Notes: generated by a model from the sequence alone, not told the origin. 64,000 bases of DNA from Rossellomorea marisflavi (GCF_009806575.1 NZ_CP047095.1:2236001-2300000), one strand, 5' to 3'. Counted from the first letter of the stretch, positions 48,368 to 60,965 are shown. Made by a program: numbers and translations.

Positions 48368-49422
48368 ACCAACGGGATCTGGTGTTTTTCAATGAGTTCC
48401 TTGAACGCAGGTCTTTCGTGACCATCACGACCGATGACATGGGAAGCCGTGACAAGGGAATTGAGGACCGCCTCCTCCGTTGCCTCCCCAACGGCTCTGA
48501 ACGCAGCATCCATATCATCCTCATGAATCACCGGGATGGATAGAAACTTCCCGCTTTGAAGATGCGGAATGGTGGTGTGGGTGGAAAATCCGACCACCAC
48601 CTCGCCGCTCCCCGTGGTGATGATGGATCCTGTACGGGACAAGCCGGTGATGGATCGTTTGATGATCCGGTGCAGTTGCCTTTCCGATACAGGAAGATCC
48701 GTTGCGACCACAATGATGATGGATCCTTTATCCCTTTCCTCACGTTCCTGAAGGATGGCCTTTTTCAACTTCTCCCCTACAGGATTCCCTCCTACCATAA
48801 GATCGCTTAATATCCCAAAGTTTGAGAGCACGAGTACGCCAAGGGTGTAGGTGCCGTGATCGAGGGGAATGATTCGAGAGGAAGTACCTATTCCACCTTT
48901 CAACGAATAGCAGAGCATGCCTCTTCCTGCTCCCACACTGCCTTCCTCTACTTGTTCTCCAGCTTTGTGTATGGCATCGAAAACATGTTCCTTCCGAACC
49001 ACCTTGGCCCTGACATCATTCAGCAGCATATCATTGCATTCACAAACGACAGGATTCACCGTCCCTGTCGTTCTGCCAATCTCCGGATTGTTATCAAGCA
49101 TGTAATCTATCAGTGCATCAGCGGCGACTCCGATGCTCAGTGTATTCGTCAGAATGATTGGCGTTTCAAGTGTGCCCAGTTCATTGATCTGGATCAACCC
49201 CATGCTTTTACCAAAGCCATTGATCACATGGGAAGAGGCTATGAGCTTGTCTTTAAAGAGAGATCCCTGATGGGGCAGGATGGCAGTGACACCGGTTTGA
49301 TGTGGCCCATCATCAATGGTCGTATGTCCGACAGTCACTCCCTTTACATCGGAAATGGAGTTGTGCTTTCCCGTTCTCATTCTTCCTATTTTGACTCCGT
49401 AGTCCCTGATTCGTCTCGTCAT
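48364..49422 (-). CDS. P1-family peptidase (DmpA-like aminopeptidase)
   Basis: 352 residues, N-terminal nucleophile hydrolase of MEROPS family S58. The autocleavage site EEGSVGAGRGM (Gly-Ser bond near residue 162) should split it into alpha and beta chains and expose the catalytic Ser. Upstream: ISDVKGVTVGHTTI; downstream: IIIVVATDLPVSERQL. DmpA releases N-terminal D- or L-amino acids; the substrate is not predictable. ATG 49422 after AAGGAGG. Confidence 0.88.
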   Translation of the reverse strand: MTRRIRDYGVKIGRMRTGKHNSISDVKGVTVGHTTIDDGPHQTGVTAILPHQGSLFKDKLIASSHVINGFGKSMGLIQINELGTLETPIILTNTLSIGVAADALIDYMLDNNPEIGRTTGTVNPVVCECNDMLLNDVRAKVVRKEHVFDAIHKAGEQVEEGSVGAGRGMLCYSLKGGIGTSSRIIPLDHGTYTLGVLVLSNFGILSDLMVGGNPVGEKLKKAILQEREERDKGSIIIVVATDLPVSERQLHRIIKRSITGLSRTGSIITTGSGEVVVGFSTHTTIPHLQSGKFLSIPVIHEDDMDAAFRAVGEATEEAVLNSLVTASHVIGRDGHERPAFKELIEKHQIPLV

Positions 49423-49442
49423 GTCAATTTCCTCCTTGTGAT

Positions 49443-50204
49443 TTATCCACCCAGTGTACCTCTTCCAAGCAGGAATGTTTTGACCATGGCGAAAAATTCA
49501 CGTATGTAATAGTTGACCCTCACTAACCATGGCGTCGGGGCTGAGTACCCGGATGGCTCAAGTCCCACATCCCTGGCCAGCATTTTGGACCGTGCTAGAT
49601 GGAAGTCATTGGTCACAATCAGGACCTTTCCCTCCGTCAGCCCTTCTTCTGCCAGCAACCGCCGGGAATACAGCATATTTTCAAATGTATTGGTGGATGA
49701 TTCTTCGTATATGATCCGGCTCTCTTCGATCCCGTTTGCAACGAGATGCCGACCCATGGCCTCTGCCTCGGTGATGGATTCACCAGGCCCTTGACCTCCG
49801 GAAACTATCACAGGCAGGTCTTCCCGGACTTTCAGAATTTCTTCCGCTGTGTCCAGGCGGGATAAGAGAGTTTTCGAAGGTTCTTCTCCCTTTAAACCGG
49901 CACCAAGGATGAGCACTGCATCATAGTCTCCGGATAGATTCCCGGGTCCGTCATAGGCTTCCTTTAAGATGTATCCCTCTACCCCTGCAAACGTCACCAG
50001 AAAAATAAGATAGGCTCCACCTATCAAGCGGTAGTACCACGACCGTTTCCGTAAACGAAAAACAAACAATAGATAGATAATCAAAACATTCGCCAGTATG
50101 AACAGCAAGCCGAACGTCACACCGAAGGACAAGAACGCCACGAAAGCCCCAAGGAGGACCGGAATCAAGAAGCCTCTCTTATACTTGATTCCCGGCATCT
50201 TCAT
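49443..50204 (-). CDS. YdcF/SanA-family membrane protein (DUF218)
   Basis: 253 residues: three membrane helices in the first 80 residues, then a DUF218 domain with AVLILGAGLKGEEPS, SGGQGPGESITEAEAMG, EESSTNTFENMLYS and VTNDFHLARSKM. The family is linked to envelope integrity (SanA, ElyC) but has no settled reaction. Its ATG overlaps the stop of the small upstream gene (ATGA), so it is translated as a pair with it. It lies 20 bases ahead of the P1 peptidase gene and may be cotranscribed with it. Confidence 0.85.
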   Translation of the reverse strand: MKMPGIKYKRGFLIPVLLGAFVAFLSFGVTFGLLFILANVLIIYLLFVFRLRKRSWYYRLIGGAYLIFLVTFAGVEGYILKEAYDGPGNLSGDYDAVLILGAGLKGEEPSKTLLSRLDTAEEILKVREDLPVIVSGGQGPGESITEAEAMGRHLVANGIEESRIIYEESSTNTFENMLYSRRLLAEEGLTEGKVLIVTNDFHLARSKMLARDVGLEPSGYSAPTPWLVRVNYYIREFFAMVKTFLLGRGTLGG

Positions 50205-50359
50205 CCTTCTCTGCCGCTTTGACGCTTTTTCAATGTGTGATTGATATTATTCAAACTGATCAGAATCAGGGAGAGCATAATAAATGTCACCAGTTCCCCT
50301 GAAAAATAAGAATAGACCCCAACGATAAGCAGGATAAAGCCATACCATGTGTTACTCAC
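50201..50359 (-). CDS. Small membrane protein coupled to the YdcF gene, 52 residues
   Basis: GTG 50359 with TTTTGGGAGTGATGAATC upstream; ends TGA at 50201 inside the YdcF start (ATGA overlap). Two hydrophobic segments (WYGFILLIVGVYSYF and VTFIMLSLILISL) and a basic tail KKRQSGREG. No family recognised; the coupling argues for a real gene whose product works with, or ensures translation of, the YdcF protein. Confidence 0.6.
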   Translation of the reverse strand: MSNTWYGFILLIVGVYSYFSGELVTFIMLSLILISLNNINHTLKKRQSGREG

Positions 50360-50643
50360 GATTCATCACTCCCAAAAACACTTTTGATCCTATCCATTAT
50401 TTCAAATTACTTACAATGTGACAATGCTTATTTAAAGAATGAAAACACAGAAAACACCTATTGTTATCGTGAATATTGCGATGCATCTTTTTGGTAGGAA
50501 TACTGCAAACCCCTTGTGATTGAATATGGAAAGGCCTAGCCCCAAAAGATAGGAAGTCCATTCACATGAGATATTTTTGCTTGAAAGAAGAAGATGTGGA
50601 ATAATAAAAGACGTCTTTTCAGCTCAGGAGTGATGAATCAAAT

Positions 50644-51771
50644 ATGAACGTAAAAAAACGAAACAACATGAAAAAATGGTTATTTTACATCGTTCTTGTT
50701 GCACTATGCGTATTATCCATCTATTTCGTCTACCATAATGAAGACTATTATGATCGATCCATTGCGGAAGTGACGGGCGTGAAAATAACCGGAACACGGG
50801 ACGTCACCGACCCCAATGGGAACGAAGATCGACTGTATGAACAGGAAGTCTTTGCTACGGTGAAGAACGGTCCCGAGAAGGGAAGGAGTATTCTCCTATC
50901 CAATACGTATTCGAGGTCGAAGGCGTACGATCAAGAATACAAACCAGGCAATGACTTGTTTGTCTCGATCAACGAACAGACCGATGGGCAGGGTCAGTTA
51001 AGAGGTTCGATAGATGATGTTAAGCGTGATACATACCTCGTAATCATCGGATGGGTCTTCATTTTCCTGATGATACTTGTAGGGAAACGGCAAGGCTTAT
51101 ATTCTCTCGGAACCCTTTGCGTCAATGCAGTCATTCTTTCGTTCGCTCTTGATAGCTATCTGAATCATGACCGGATCGGATTGCTGGGAGTGTGCGGTCT
51201 GGCTGTGCTCCTGTTCACTTCCATCTCACTACTGTTGGTAAACGGCTTCAATCGCAAAACCTATGCAGCGGTCATTTCCACACTGGTTGCCACCTTTGTG
51301 ACATTGTTGATCAGTTTCATCGTCATCAAAGCCACTGCAGCAAATGGTCTGAGATATGAGGAGATGCAGTTTCTGACCAGGCCGACCGAGACCGTGTTTA
51401 TGGCTGGAATCCTTGTGGGCTGTCTAGGTGCCGTCATGGATGTGGCGATCACCCTATCTGCATCTATCTTCACCCTGTATGAAAAAAATCCTTCAATCAG
51501 TACAAAGGCTTTAAAGGAAGCGGGATTTGAAATCGGTCGGGACATCATGGGCACGATGACCAATATCATGTTCTTCGTTTATATCAGCGGTGCCATGCCC
51601 ATGCTGATTCTCTACTTCAAGAATGCTTCCCCCCTTGGTTTCACCTTATCGATGAACCTCTCTTTGGAGCTTGCCCGTGCACTCACGGGAGGGATCGGTA
51701 TCGTCCTGGCGATTCCCATCGGAATATTCATCTCCATCAATTTGGTTAATCGAAGGAGGGCCGTGTCATGA
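50644..51771 (+). CDS. YibE/F-like membrane protein, larger subunit
   Basis: 375 residues (PF07907). One N-terminal helix, an extracytoplasmic beta-rich domain (about 35-125; EVFATVKNGPEKG), then about seven helices with FEIGRDIMGTMTNIMFF and LVGCLGAVMDVAITLSASI. Function of the family is unknown; a transport role is suggested only by topology. The stop overlaps the next gene (ATGA). RBS TCAGGAGTGATGAATCAAAT; the ATG at 50668 (MKKWL) is an alternative start. The 284 bases upstream hold no gene. Confidence 0.85.
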   Translation: MNVKKRNNMKKWLFYIVLVALCVLSIYFVYHNEDYYDRSIAEVTGVKITGTRDVTDPNGNEDRLYEQEVFATVKNGPEKGRSILLSNTYSRSKAYDQEYKPGNDLFVSINEQTDGQGQLRGSIDDVKRDTYLVIIGWVFIFLMILVGKRQGLYSLGTLCVNAVILSFALDSYLNHDRIGLLGVCGLAVLLFTSISLLLVNGFNRKTYAAVISTLVATFVTLLISFIVIKATAANGLRYEEMQFLTRPTETVFMAGILVGCLGAVMDVAITLSASIFTLYEKNPSISTKALKEAGFEIGRDIMGTMTNIMFFVYISGAMPMLILYFKNASPLGFTLSMNLSLELARALTGGIGIVLAIPIGIFISINLVNRRRAVS

Positions 51772-52544
51772 CCGTTCAATTCATTCTGGCCGTCATTCTC
51801 TTCATACTCATGACTGTGATCGGAGGAAAAAAAGGGGCACGATCCTTTGTCGCGCTCTTCCTCAATTTCACTGTGCTCATCCTCTCGATCATCATCATGA
51901 ATAACCCGGGGGCCAATCCCGTCGTAGTCACTCTCTTCGCCTCTGCATTGATCAGTTCCATCACGCTATTCTACATCAGCCGTTTTAGCACCAAGACGAT
52001 AACGGCCTTCCTTGCCACCATTGTGACCACCTGCATCCTTCTCGTCGTCATCCTCCTATTTACCGATCAGGCGATGATTCAGGGGTTCGGAGAAGAAGAA
52101 ATCGAAGAGCTTGCACCTTATTCTCTTTATGTAGGGGTGGACTTTGTCAAGATTGGTGCAGCCATGATCCTTATGAGCACCATTGGCGCCATCATCGATT
52201 TGACCATTGCAATAGCCTCGCCCATGCAGGAAATCAACTATCATAATCCGGATATTGATCGCCATTCTCTTTTTGCAGCAGGAATGAGTATCGGACGGGA
52301 TATTCTCGGTACAAGCGCGAATACGCTCTTCTTTGCCTTCTTCGGAGGATACATGGGGCTGTTGATCTGGTTTAAGGATCTGAAGTACTCACTAGGGGAT
52401 ATCGTTAATTCCAAAGTGTTCAGCTCTGAAATGATCTTCATCGGCTCCTCTGCCATCGGTATGGCCCTTGCCATTCCCATCACAGCTGGCTTCACGGCTT
52501 ACTTCCTTGATAAAAAGAAACAGGGCAGGAATAGAACCCTTTGA
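51768..52544 (+). CDS. YibE/F-like membrane protein, smaller subunit
   Basis: 258 residues, about seven helices, with the same hallmark as its partner (MSIGRDILGTSANTLFFAFFGGY, here given only as motif, and STIGAIIDLTIAIASPM). It lacks the extracytoplasmic domain of the first subunit. The two probably form one complex. Overlap of four bases with the upstream gene; RBS CGAAGGAGGGCCGTGTC. Followed by a terminator. Confidence 0.85.
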   Translation: MTVQFILAVILFILMTVIGGKKGARSFVALFLNFTVLILSIIIMNNPGANPVVVTLFASALISSITLFYISRFSTKTITAFLATIVTTCILLVVILLFTDQAMIQGFGEEEIEELAPYSLYVGVDFVKIGAAMILMSTIGAIIDLTIAIASPMQEINYHNPDIDRHSLFAAGMSIGRDILGTSANTLFFAFFGGYMGLLIWFKDLKYSLGDIVNSKVFSSEMIFIGSSAIGMALAIPITAGFTAYFLDKKKQGRNRTL

Positions 52545-52576
52545 TTGAAGGAGTGTTCCCAACGCATCATCTCCAT

Positions 52577-52607
52577 AAAAAAAAAGCCCCGTATATGCAC
52601 GGGGCTT
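52577..52607 (+). terminator. Terminator of the YibE/F pair
   Basis: AAAAAGCCCCGT / ACGGGGCTTT with an ATATGC loop; the T tract is short (TTTGCT), while the A8 on the 5' side would serve the reverse strand. Confidence 0.75.
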
Positions 52608-52691
52608 TGCTATGTGTTTGAGCAAGATGTACTACCAGTATTCCCTATATAATTTGATTTAATCATACTATAGTTTGATTTTAATGCCATT

Positions 52692-53462
52692 TTATGACGA
52701 GTGGACATCATGCTTGATCTCTAGGATATCCAAAGCTTCTTTGACGGTTCCTGTGACTGGGAGGCTGGAAAGATCGATATCCAGGTTCAAAGCTTCAAGC
52801 ACGAGCTCAGGGCGAAGTCCCGTTATAAACGTTTCGACCCCAAGTAGGCCCAATACATGATGAACTTTAAACAGCGTGTCGATCACAAGATCATCTACAG
52901 AATACATACCTGAGAAGTCGATGATCAGGTGCGTAATCTGCTGATTCCGGACTTTAACCGGAATTAAATCCAACAGGGCTACGGCTTTATCATGATCGAC
53001 CTTTCCGGTCAACGGAAGGATGGCGATATCATCAAGTAGGGGAACGATGGTCGCAGATAATTCGTTGATTTCCTTGATTAACTCATTCTGCCTTAGGCTT
53101 GCTTCGCGTCTCCATCCGATATCGCGTATGTATGACTGGATCGCTTGTTTACCTGCGACGGTGACAGGATGGCAATAAAGCTCGGCTTCGACTGATGTGC
53201 CGTCCATACGATAGAGAAGTTCTACGATCACATCAGCCGGTTTGATATAGGCAGACTGTATCCGTTCTTTGATTGCCTCTCTCGATGAATCCTGGAAAAT
53301 ATCCAGGGGACTGAGACCGATGACTTCTTCCTTCGTTGTCCTGAAGAACGATTCTGCTGCACGATTGATATACAGGATTTGATAATCTGTATGGATGATG
53401 ACAGGCTCGAGTGAATATTCGATGACCTCTCGATAGTCTATAGTAGATATGGCTTCACTCAC
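52692..53462 (-). CDS. PAS-STAS protein, RsbR/YtvA-like stressosome paralogue
   Basis: 256 residues: PAS domain (about 10-120; IIHTDYQILYINRAAESFF, GLSPLDIF), a short linker helix, then STAS (about 138-250; PLLDDIAILPLTGKVD, HLIIDFSGMYSVDD). The layout matches RsbR paralogues that build the stressosome controlling SigB. The residues aligned with the phosphorylated Thr of RsbRA appear to be His (VDHDKA) and Asp (SVDDLV), so regulation may differ. Start GTG 53462, 8 bases after AAGGAG; an upstream GTG overlaps the RBS. The PAS domain lacks the LOV NCRFLQ Cys motif, so it is not a blue-light sensor. Confidence 0.8.
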   Translation of the reverse strand: MSEAISTIDYREVIEYSLEPVIIHTDYQILYINRAAESFFRTTKEEVIGLSPLDIFQDSSREAIKERIQSAYIKPADVIVELLYRMDGTSVEAELYCHPVTVAGKQAIQSYIRDIGWRREASLRQNELIKEINELSATIVPLLDDIAILPLTGKVDHDKAVALLDLIPVKVRNQQITHLIIDFSGMYSVDDLVIDTLFKVHHVLGLLGVETFITGLRPELVLEALNLDIDLSSLPVTGTVKEALDILEIKHDVHSS

Positions 53463-53554
53463 GTTCCTCACTCCTTCTCCTCAACGATACAGGTTATCGT
53501 AAGACCACGCAAGGAAGTTCCCTCGGTTTCTCATCTTTTAATGAAGGTACTTGC

Positions 53555-53572
53555 TATGAAACGCGTTTCATA
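53555..53572. promoter_or_regulatory. Perfect 18-bp palindrome
   Basis: TATGAAACG / CGTTTCATA, between the PAS-STAS gene and the IDEAL gene. The core TGAAACGCGTTTCA resembles LacI-family operators but differs from a CcpA cre site in its two central bases (GC instead of CG). Confidence 0.6.
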
Positions 53573-53755
53573 TCGTAGTATAGATGATGGGAGGCATGAA
53601 CATGTCTCCCAAGGCTCATATGAAAAGCGTGACCCTCTCTAGGGGCGTGATTGACAATATGAGCTTTCTTGTGCTTTTATGGGTTGCGAATTAATTTGTT
53701 TGAATATTATGTAAAATTATTGTATAATAGAAAAAAGGTCAAGGAGCTGATAGTC

Positions 53756-53971
53756 ATGAAGAGGCATTTATTGAACTCACCGCAGTCTGATGAAAGCAGT
53801 ATCCACTCTTTACTAGCTGAAATGATCCTGGACGAGGCTCTGCTGAATTTCCGTAAAGAGAAGATTGAACAGGAAATTGACCGTGCGCTATGTGAGAAAA
53901 ACAAAGACGATTTTCTAAGATTGTGTAAAGAATTAAACGATCTCCATCGACAATATGGATATGCAATGTAG
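53756..53971 (+). CDS. IDEAL-domain protein
   Basis: 71 residues with one IDEAL domain (PF08858): AEMILDEALLNFRKEKIEQE then DDFLRLCKELNDL. ATG 53756 follows AAGGAGCTGATAGTC; an open frame back to 53669 is not needed. IDEAL domains occur as small proteins or as C-terminal parts in Bacillus (for example in competence-related proteins and YpiB-like proteins) and mediate protein contacts. Target unknown. A -10-like TATAAT lies at about 53722. Confidence 0.85.
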   Translation: MKRHLLNSPQSDESSIHSLLAEMILDEALLNFRKEKIEQEIDRALCEKNKDDFLRLCKELNDLHRQYGYAM

Positions 53972-54006
53972 TATTTTCTAAACCATTCGTGATTGCTCTT
54001 TCTATA

Positions 54007-54056
54007 AATAAACGGAAAACCTCCCTGTAAATAGGGAGGTTTTCCGTTTATTTTAT
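54007..54056. terminator. Bidirectional terminator, IDEAL gene / glucose dehydrogenase operon
   Basis: A 20-bp perfect stem (AAATAAACGG ... CCGTTTATTT outer part, AACCTCCC / GGGAGGTT inner part) with an 8-base loop, between converging genes. Confidence 0.93.
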
Positions 54057-54064
54057 CTAATTGG

Positions 54065-55706
<1,642 letters not shown>

Positions 55707-55721
55707 AAGATCACCTCATTT

Positions 55722-56348
55722 TTATTTCCAGAAGGTTACATCATTAACAGGCAAGCGGTAAGAAGGATACCCTTCATCAGCTGCTTTACCCATTGAAATG
55801 AGCATGATCGGCACGTAGCGATCTTTATCGAGTCCGAATTCTTCAGCGATGATCTCTTTTTCATATCCACCGATCGGATTTGTGTCGTATCCGTGAGCGC
55901 GTGCCACGAGCATCAGCTGCATGGAGACAAGTCCAGCATCGATCAGTACTACATCGCGTAAATCATTCTCAAGTTGGTTATCATAATGAGCTTTGATTTT
56001 CCCAAGCTGCATATCTTTGATTTCCTGAGGCATATATCCGAGCTCCACCGCTTTGTCATAAATGACATCGGCGTTCTCGATATTTTTCATATCACCGAAG
56101 ACAGCGACCACGGCTGCCGAAGTGTCTACTTGTTCTTTGTTGAATCGTGCCATACGAGACAGCTTTTCTTTTCCTTCCGGAGTATCGACTACCATGAATC
56201 TCCATGGCTGCATGTTAACAGAAGAAGGTGCACGAGTAGCTTCCGTAAGGATCTGCTCCATTTCTTCACGACTGATCTTCACTTCCGGGTCATACCTCTT
56301 GATGGAGCGGCGGTTTAAAACAATATCGTTGAAATCATTTGGTTTCAT
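55722..56348 (-). CDS. Nitroreductase-family flavoprotein (YdgI/YodC-like)
   Basis: 208 residues, FMN-binding dimer of the nitroreductase fold. NRRSIKRYDPEVKISREEM and APSSVNMQPWRFMVV are the FMN contact signatures, and GYDTNPIGGYEKE is typical of the YdgI/YodC type, which reduce nitro compounds and quinones with NAD(P)H and respond to electrophile stress in B. subtilis. Start ATG 56348 after AAAGGAACATCACAC. First gene of the operon; its promoter and two tandem palindromic sites lie just upstream. Confidence 0.9.
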   Translation of the reverse strand: MKPNDFNDIVLNRRSIKRYDPEVKISREEMEQILTEATRAPSSVNMQPWRFMVVDTPEGKEKLSRMARFNKEQVDTSAAVVAVFGDMKNIENADVIYDKAVELGYMPQEIKDMQLGKIKAHYDNQLENDLRDVVLIDAGLVSMQLMLVARAHGYDTNPIGGYEKEIIAEEFGLDKDRYVPIMLISMGKAADEGYPSYRLPVNDVTFWK

Positions 56349-56391
56349 GTGTGATGTTCCTTTCTTGGTTGAGAGTAAATTCCACAATTGA

Positions 56392-56418
56392 TTGATGGGT
56401 CAATAATTGATACATCAA
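56392..56418. promoter_or_regulatory. Tandem operator sites TTGAT-NN-RTCAA
   Basis: TTGATGGGTCAA at 56392-56403 and TTGATACATCAA at 56407-56418, 15 bases apart, covering the predicted transcript start of the nitroreductase operon. Confidence 0.6.
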
Positions 56419-56420
56419 AC

Positions 56421-56449
56421 ACTATAAAACATTTAAGCATTCAATGCAA
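56421..56449 (-). promoter_or_regulatory. SigA promoter of the redox operon
   Basis: Reverse strand TTGCAT (56449-56444), 17-base spacer, TATAGT (56426-56421). Confidence 0.65.
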
Positions 56450-56515
56450 GGGAAGAGCTCAAATGAAAATATTCCCCTGATTTCAAGGATATTTCATATC
56501 ATTCCCCTTCAATCG

Positions 56516-56527
56516 TTGATACGTCAA
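56516..56527. promoter_or_regulatory. Third TTGAT-NN-RTCAA site
   Basis: TTGATACGTCAA, about 100 bases upstream of the redox promoter. A looser relative, TTGAT-TCAT-ATCAA, is at 56609-56622 before the BNR-protein gene. The rest of the 342-base gap (56349-56690) holds no gene. Confidence 0.5.
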
Positions 56528-56690
56528 TTAATATAAACCATCATGGATTGCATTTCAAGTGATGTGTTTCACAAACATTTCAAAGGTGCTTTTAGTATTC
56601 CCCTGTCATTGATTCATATCAAACCACACAAACATTCTTTCTTAGATGGTAAAATAGGGAACTGAACACTAGGAAAAGGAGCCCTGAATC

Positions 56691-57605
56691 ATGAAAAAGA
56701 TCATAATTGGAGGATCTGCCTCCTTAGTAGGCATTGGCATCGCAGTCGGTACCTACCTGTTCGAAACAGCTCCCTCTCCCCGCTTGCCATCAAAAATGGA
56801 AACGCCTCAGCAGCAGAAATCGCTTCCAGAAAACGGCGATACACTTCAACCGATTGGATCAAATGGTCCTATTGGTTACGCCCTATCCGGTGAGCTCCAA
56901 ATCACCTATGATGACGGAGAGCATTGGTCCCGCGTACCTATCGGAATTGAAACCCTTTTTGCCGGGGAATACAATGGACAGGAGAACGAGCTGATCGAAC
57001 ACAGCTTTTTCCTATCTGATGATCGCGCTGCCTTTCTGTATGTAGAAGGAGCGGACGATCAACGTGTAAAGCTGCTTTATTCCCTTGACCAGGGAGATAC
57101 ATGGAAAGATGCAGATATAGGCAGGATGACAGCTCCCCGCTCCAGGAAAGTGGATTTCCTCAATGAAAATGACGGCTATGTAGTGTATACCGGCGAGAGG
57201 ACCATGTCCTCAGAAGCAACGAAGGTATTTATGACGCATGACAGTGGAGAAACATGGACGGAGGTGTCTCACCCGGATCACTATCGCCTGCTGTACGACG
57301 GGAATTTCATTGACGAGAATACCGGTTTTTTATCTTATGGGATCCTAAATCCAGAAGAACCCGACCTTTATGTCACCCAAGATGGGGGACAATCCTGGGT
57401 ATCAGCGAGTATTGAGATACCTGATGAGTACGATCTCATCTTTACCACTGCTGAAACTCCCTATGTAGAAGGGACTGACTTGGTTCTGTTGGTAAATCAG
57501 GGATCTAGCGGCGATTACAAAGGGGGGAAAGTGAAAGGAAAATTCATATCTAAGGATAATGGTCTCTCTTGGTCTTTCCAAAACGAGGTGGATGCAGATG
57601 AATAA
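56691..57605 (+). CDS. Membrane-anchored BNR-repeat (sialidase-like propeller) protein
   Basis: 304 residues: N-terminal signal anchor (about 3-25) without a lipobox Cys, then several BNR/Asp-box units: YDDGEHWSRV (about 78), SLDQGDTWKDA (about 140), THDSGETWTEV, TQDGGQSWVSA and SKDNGLSWSF. This makes a beta-propeller fold; no sialidase catalytic residues can be confirmed, so binding or scaffold function is as likely. Shares eight bases with the next gene, so the two are coupled. RBS AAAAGGAGCCCTGAATC. Confidence 0.75.
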   Translation: MKKIIIGGSASLVGIGIAVGTYLFETAPSPRLPSKMETPQQQKSLPENGDTLQPIGSNGPIGYALSGELQITYDDGEHWSRVPIGIETLFAGEYNGQENELIEHSFFLSDDRAAFLYVEGADDQRVKLLYSLDQGDTWKDADIGRMTAPRSRKVDFLNENDGYVVYTGERTMSSEATKVFMTHDSGETWTEVSHPDHYRLLYDGNFIDENTGFLSYGILNPEEPDLYVTQDGGQSWVSASIEIPDEYDLIFTTAETPYVEGTDLVLLVNQGSSGDYKGGKVKGKFISKDNGLSWSFQNEVDADE

Positions 57606-58446
57606 AGGTAAGCTGGTTATGGGATGGTGTTGTTTTGCCTTTTCGGTTATTCTCTTCCTATTCCAAGGACTTTACCTGATCCTCCGCTTAAGATGGGGGG
57701 TTGAATATGCAGACGAACGACTCTTCTATCTCCTCACCACTTTTATCGTGGTCTATGCCACTGTGGCCCTTCTTCTCCTGATGGATTTGAAAAGAAATGG
57801 AAAGGCGTTTCTTTTGGGGATTGCGACCATATTCATCCTTTTGCAAGGGGTCCTTTTATTCCGTCACATGAAGGATGTCAGGGAATTTGTTTCCCACTCA
57901 CCGGACTGGAAGACATACTTGGTGTTGAAACAAGATCGTCTTACGGGTAAGACCGTCTATTACAGACCCTATTATGGCCCATTTGTCCAAGGGAAGGAAA
58001 CGCTCCCTTTTTCAATGAAAGGAGATGCAAAGATAAAATGGATTCAAGATGATATTGTCGCAGCAACCTACCATTCAGAAGATGGTTCCATTCATCAATT
58101 CATCGGCACTTACGGAGATCGCGGTCAAGGGTCCTCCTACACGAATGTGGCATTATCCTTTCCCGGAACATGGAAAGGGGGAGATCTTACCCTTACAAGC
58201 ACGACTGATGGTCTTATCCTCCAGCGTGATCATGAAGTTGAACGCTATACATGGGAGAATATCGTGCAGTTCGGTACCCTGGCAGTCGTATTGACTGAGA
58301 ATGACGAAGCGCAGTGGACGATCGCCCTCGGTGAGGATTTCATCAGCCACGAGAATGACCCTGACCCCCCTGCCGGCTCCATCTACCTGTACGAGGCAAC
58401 GGATGAGAATAATGAACCGGTTCCCCTCACTTTATCTTTTCCTTGA
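57598..58446 (+). CDS. Membrane protein coupled to the BNR protein, unknown
   Basis: 282 residues: three N-terminal membrane helices (to about residue 95) followed by an extracytoplasmic beta-rich domain of about 185 residues (TGKTVYYRPYYGPF, TYHSEDGSIHQFIG). No family recognised. ATG 57598 overlaps the end of the BNR gene by eight bases and has GAGGTGG upstream, so the two products probably work together at the outer face of the membrane. Confidence 0.6.
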   Translation: MNKGKLVMGWCCFAFSVILFLFQGLYLILRLRWGVEYADERLFYLLTTFIVVYATVALLLLMDLKRNGKAFLLGIATIFILLQGVLLFRHMKDVREFVSHSPDWKTYLVLKQDRLTGKTVYYRPYYGPFVQGKETLPFSMKGDAKIKWIQDDIVAATYHSEDGSIHQFIGTYGDRGQGSSYTNVALSFPGTWKGGDLTLTSTTDGLILQRDHEVERYTWENIVQFGTLAVVLTENDEAQWTIALGEDFISHENDPDPPAGSIYLYEATDENNEPVPLTLSFP

Positions 58447-60930
<2,484 letters not shown>

Positions 60931-60932
60931 TC

Positions 60933-60965
60933 GACATCCTGCCTCTCGGGGCGGGATTTTTCTTT
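60933..60965 (+). terminator. Terminator of katG
   Basis: ATCCTGCC / GGCGGGAT with loop TCTCGG, then TTTTCTTT. Confidence 0.82.

Noticed and set aside
53557..53570. CcpA cre site
   Set aside because: Centre is GC where the cre consensus needs CG; kept as a LacI-like palindrome instead.
53593..53694. About 30-residue forward frame starting near 53601 with a GGAGG upstream
   Set aside because: Very short, overlaps an imperfect inverted repeat (GCTCATAT ... ATATGAGC) and has no conserved features; not enough to call a gene.
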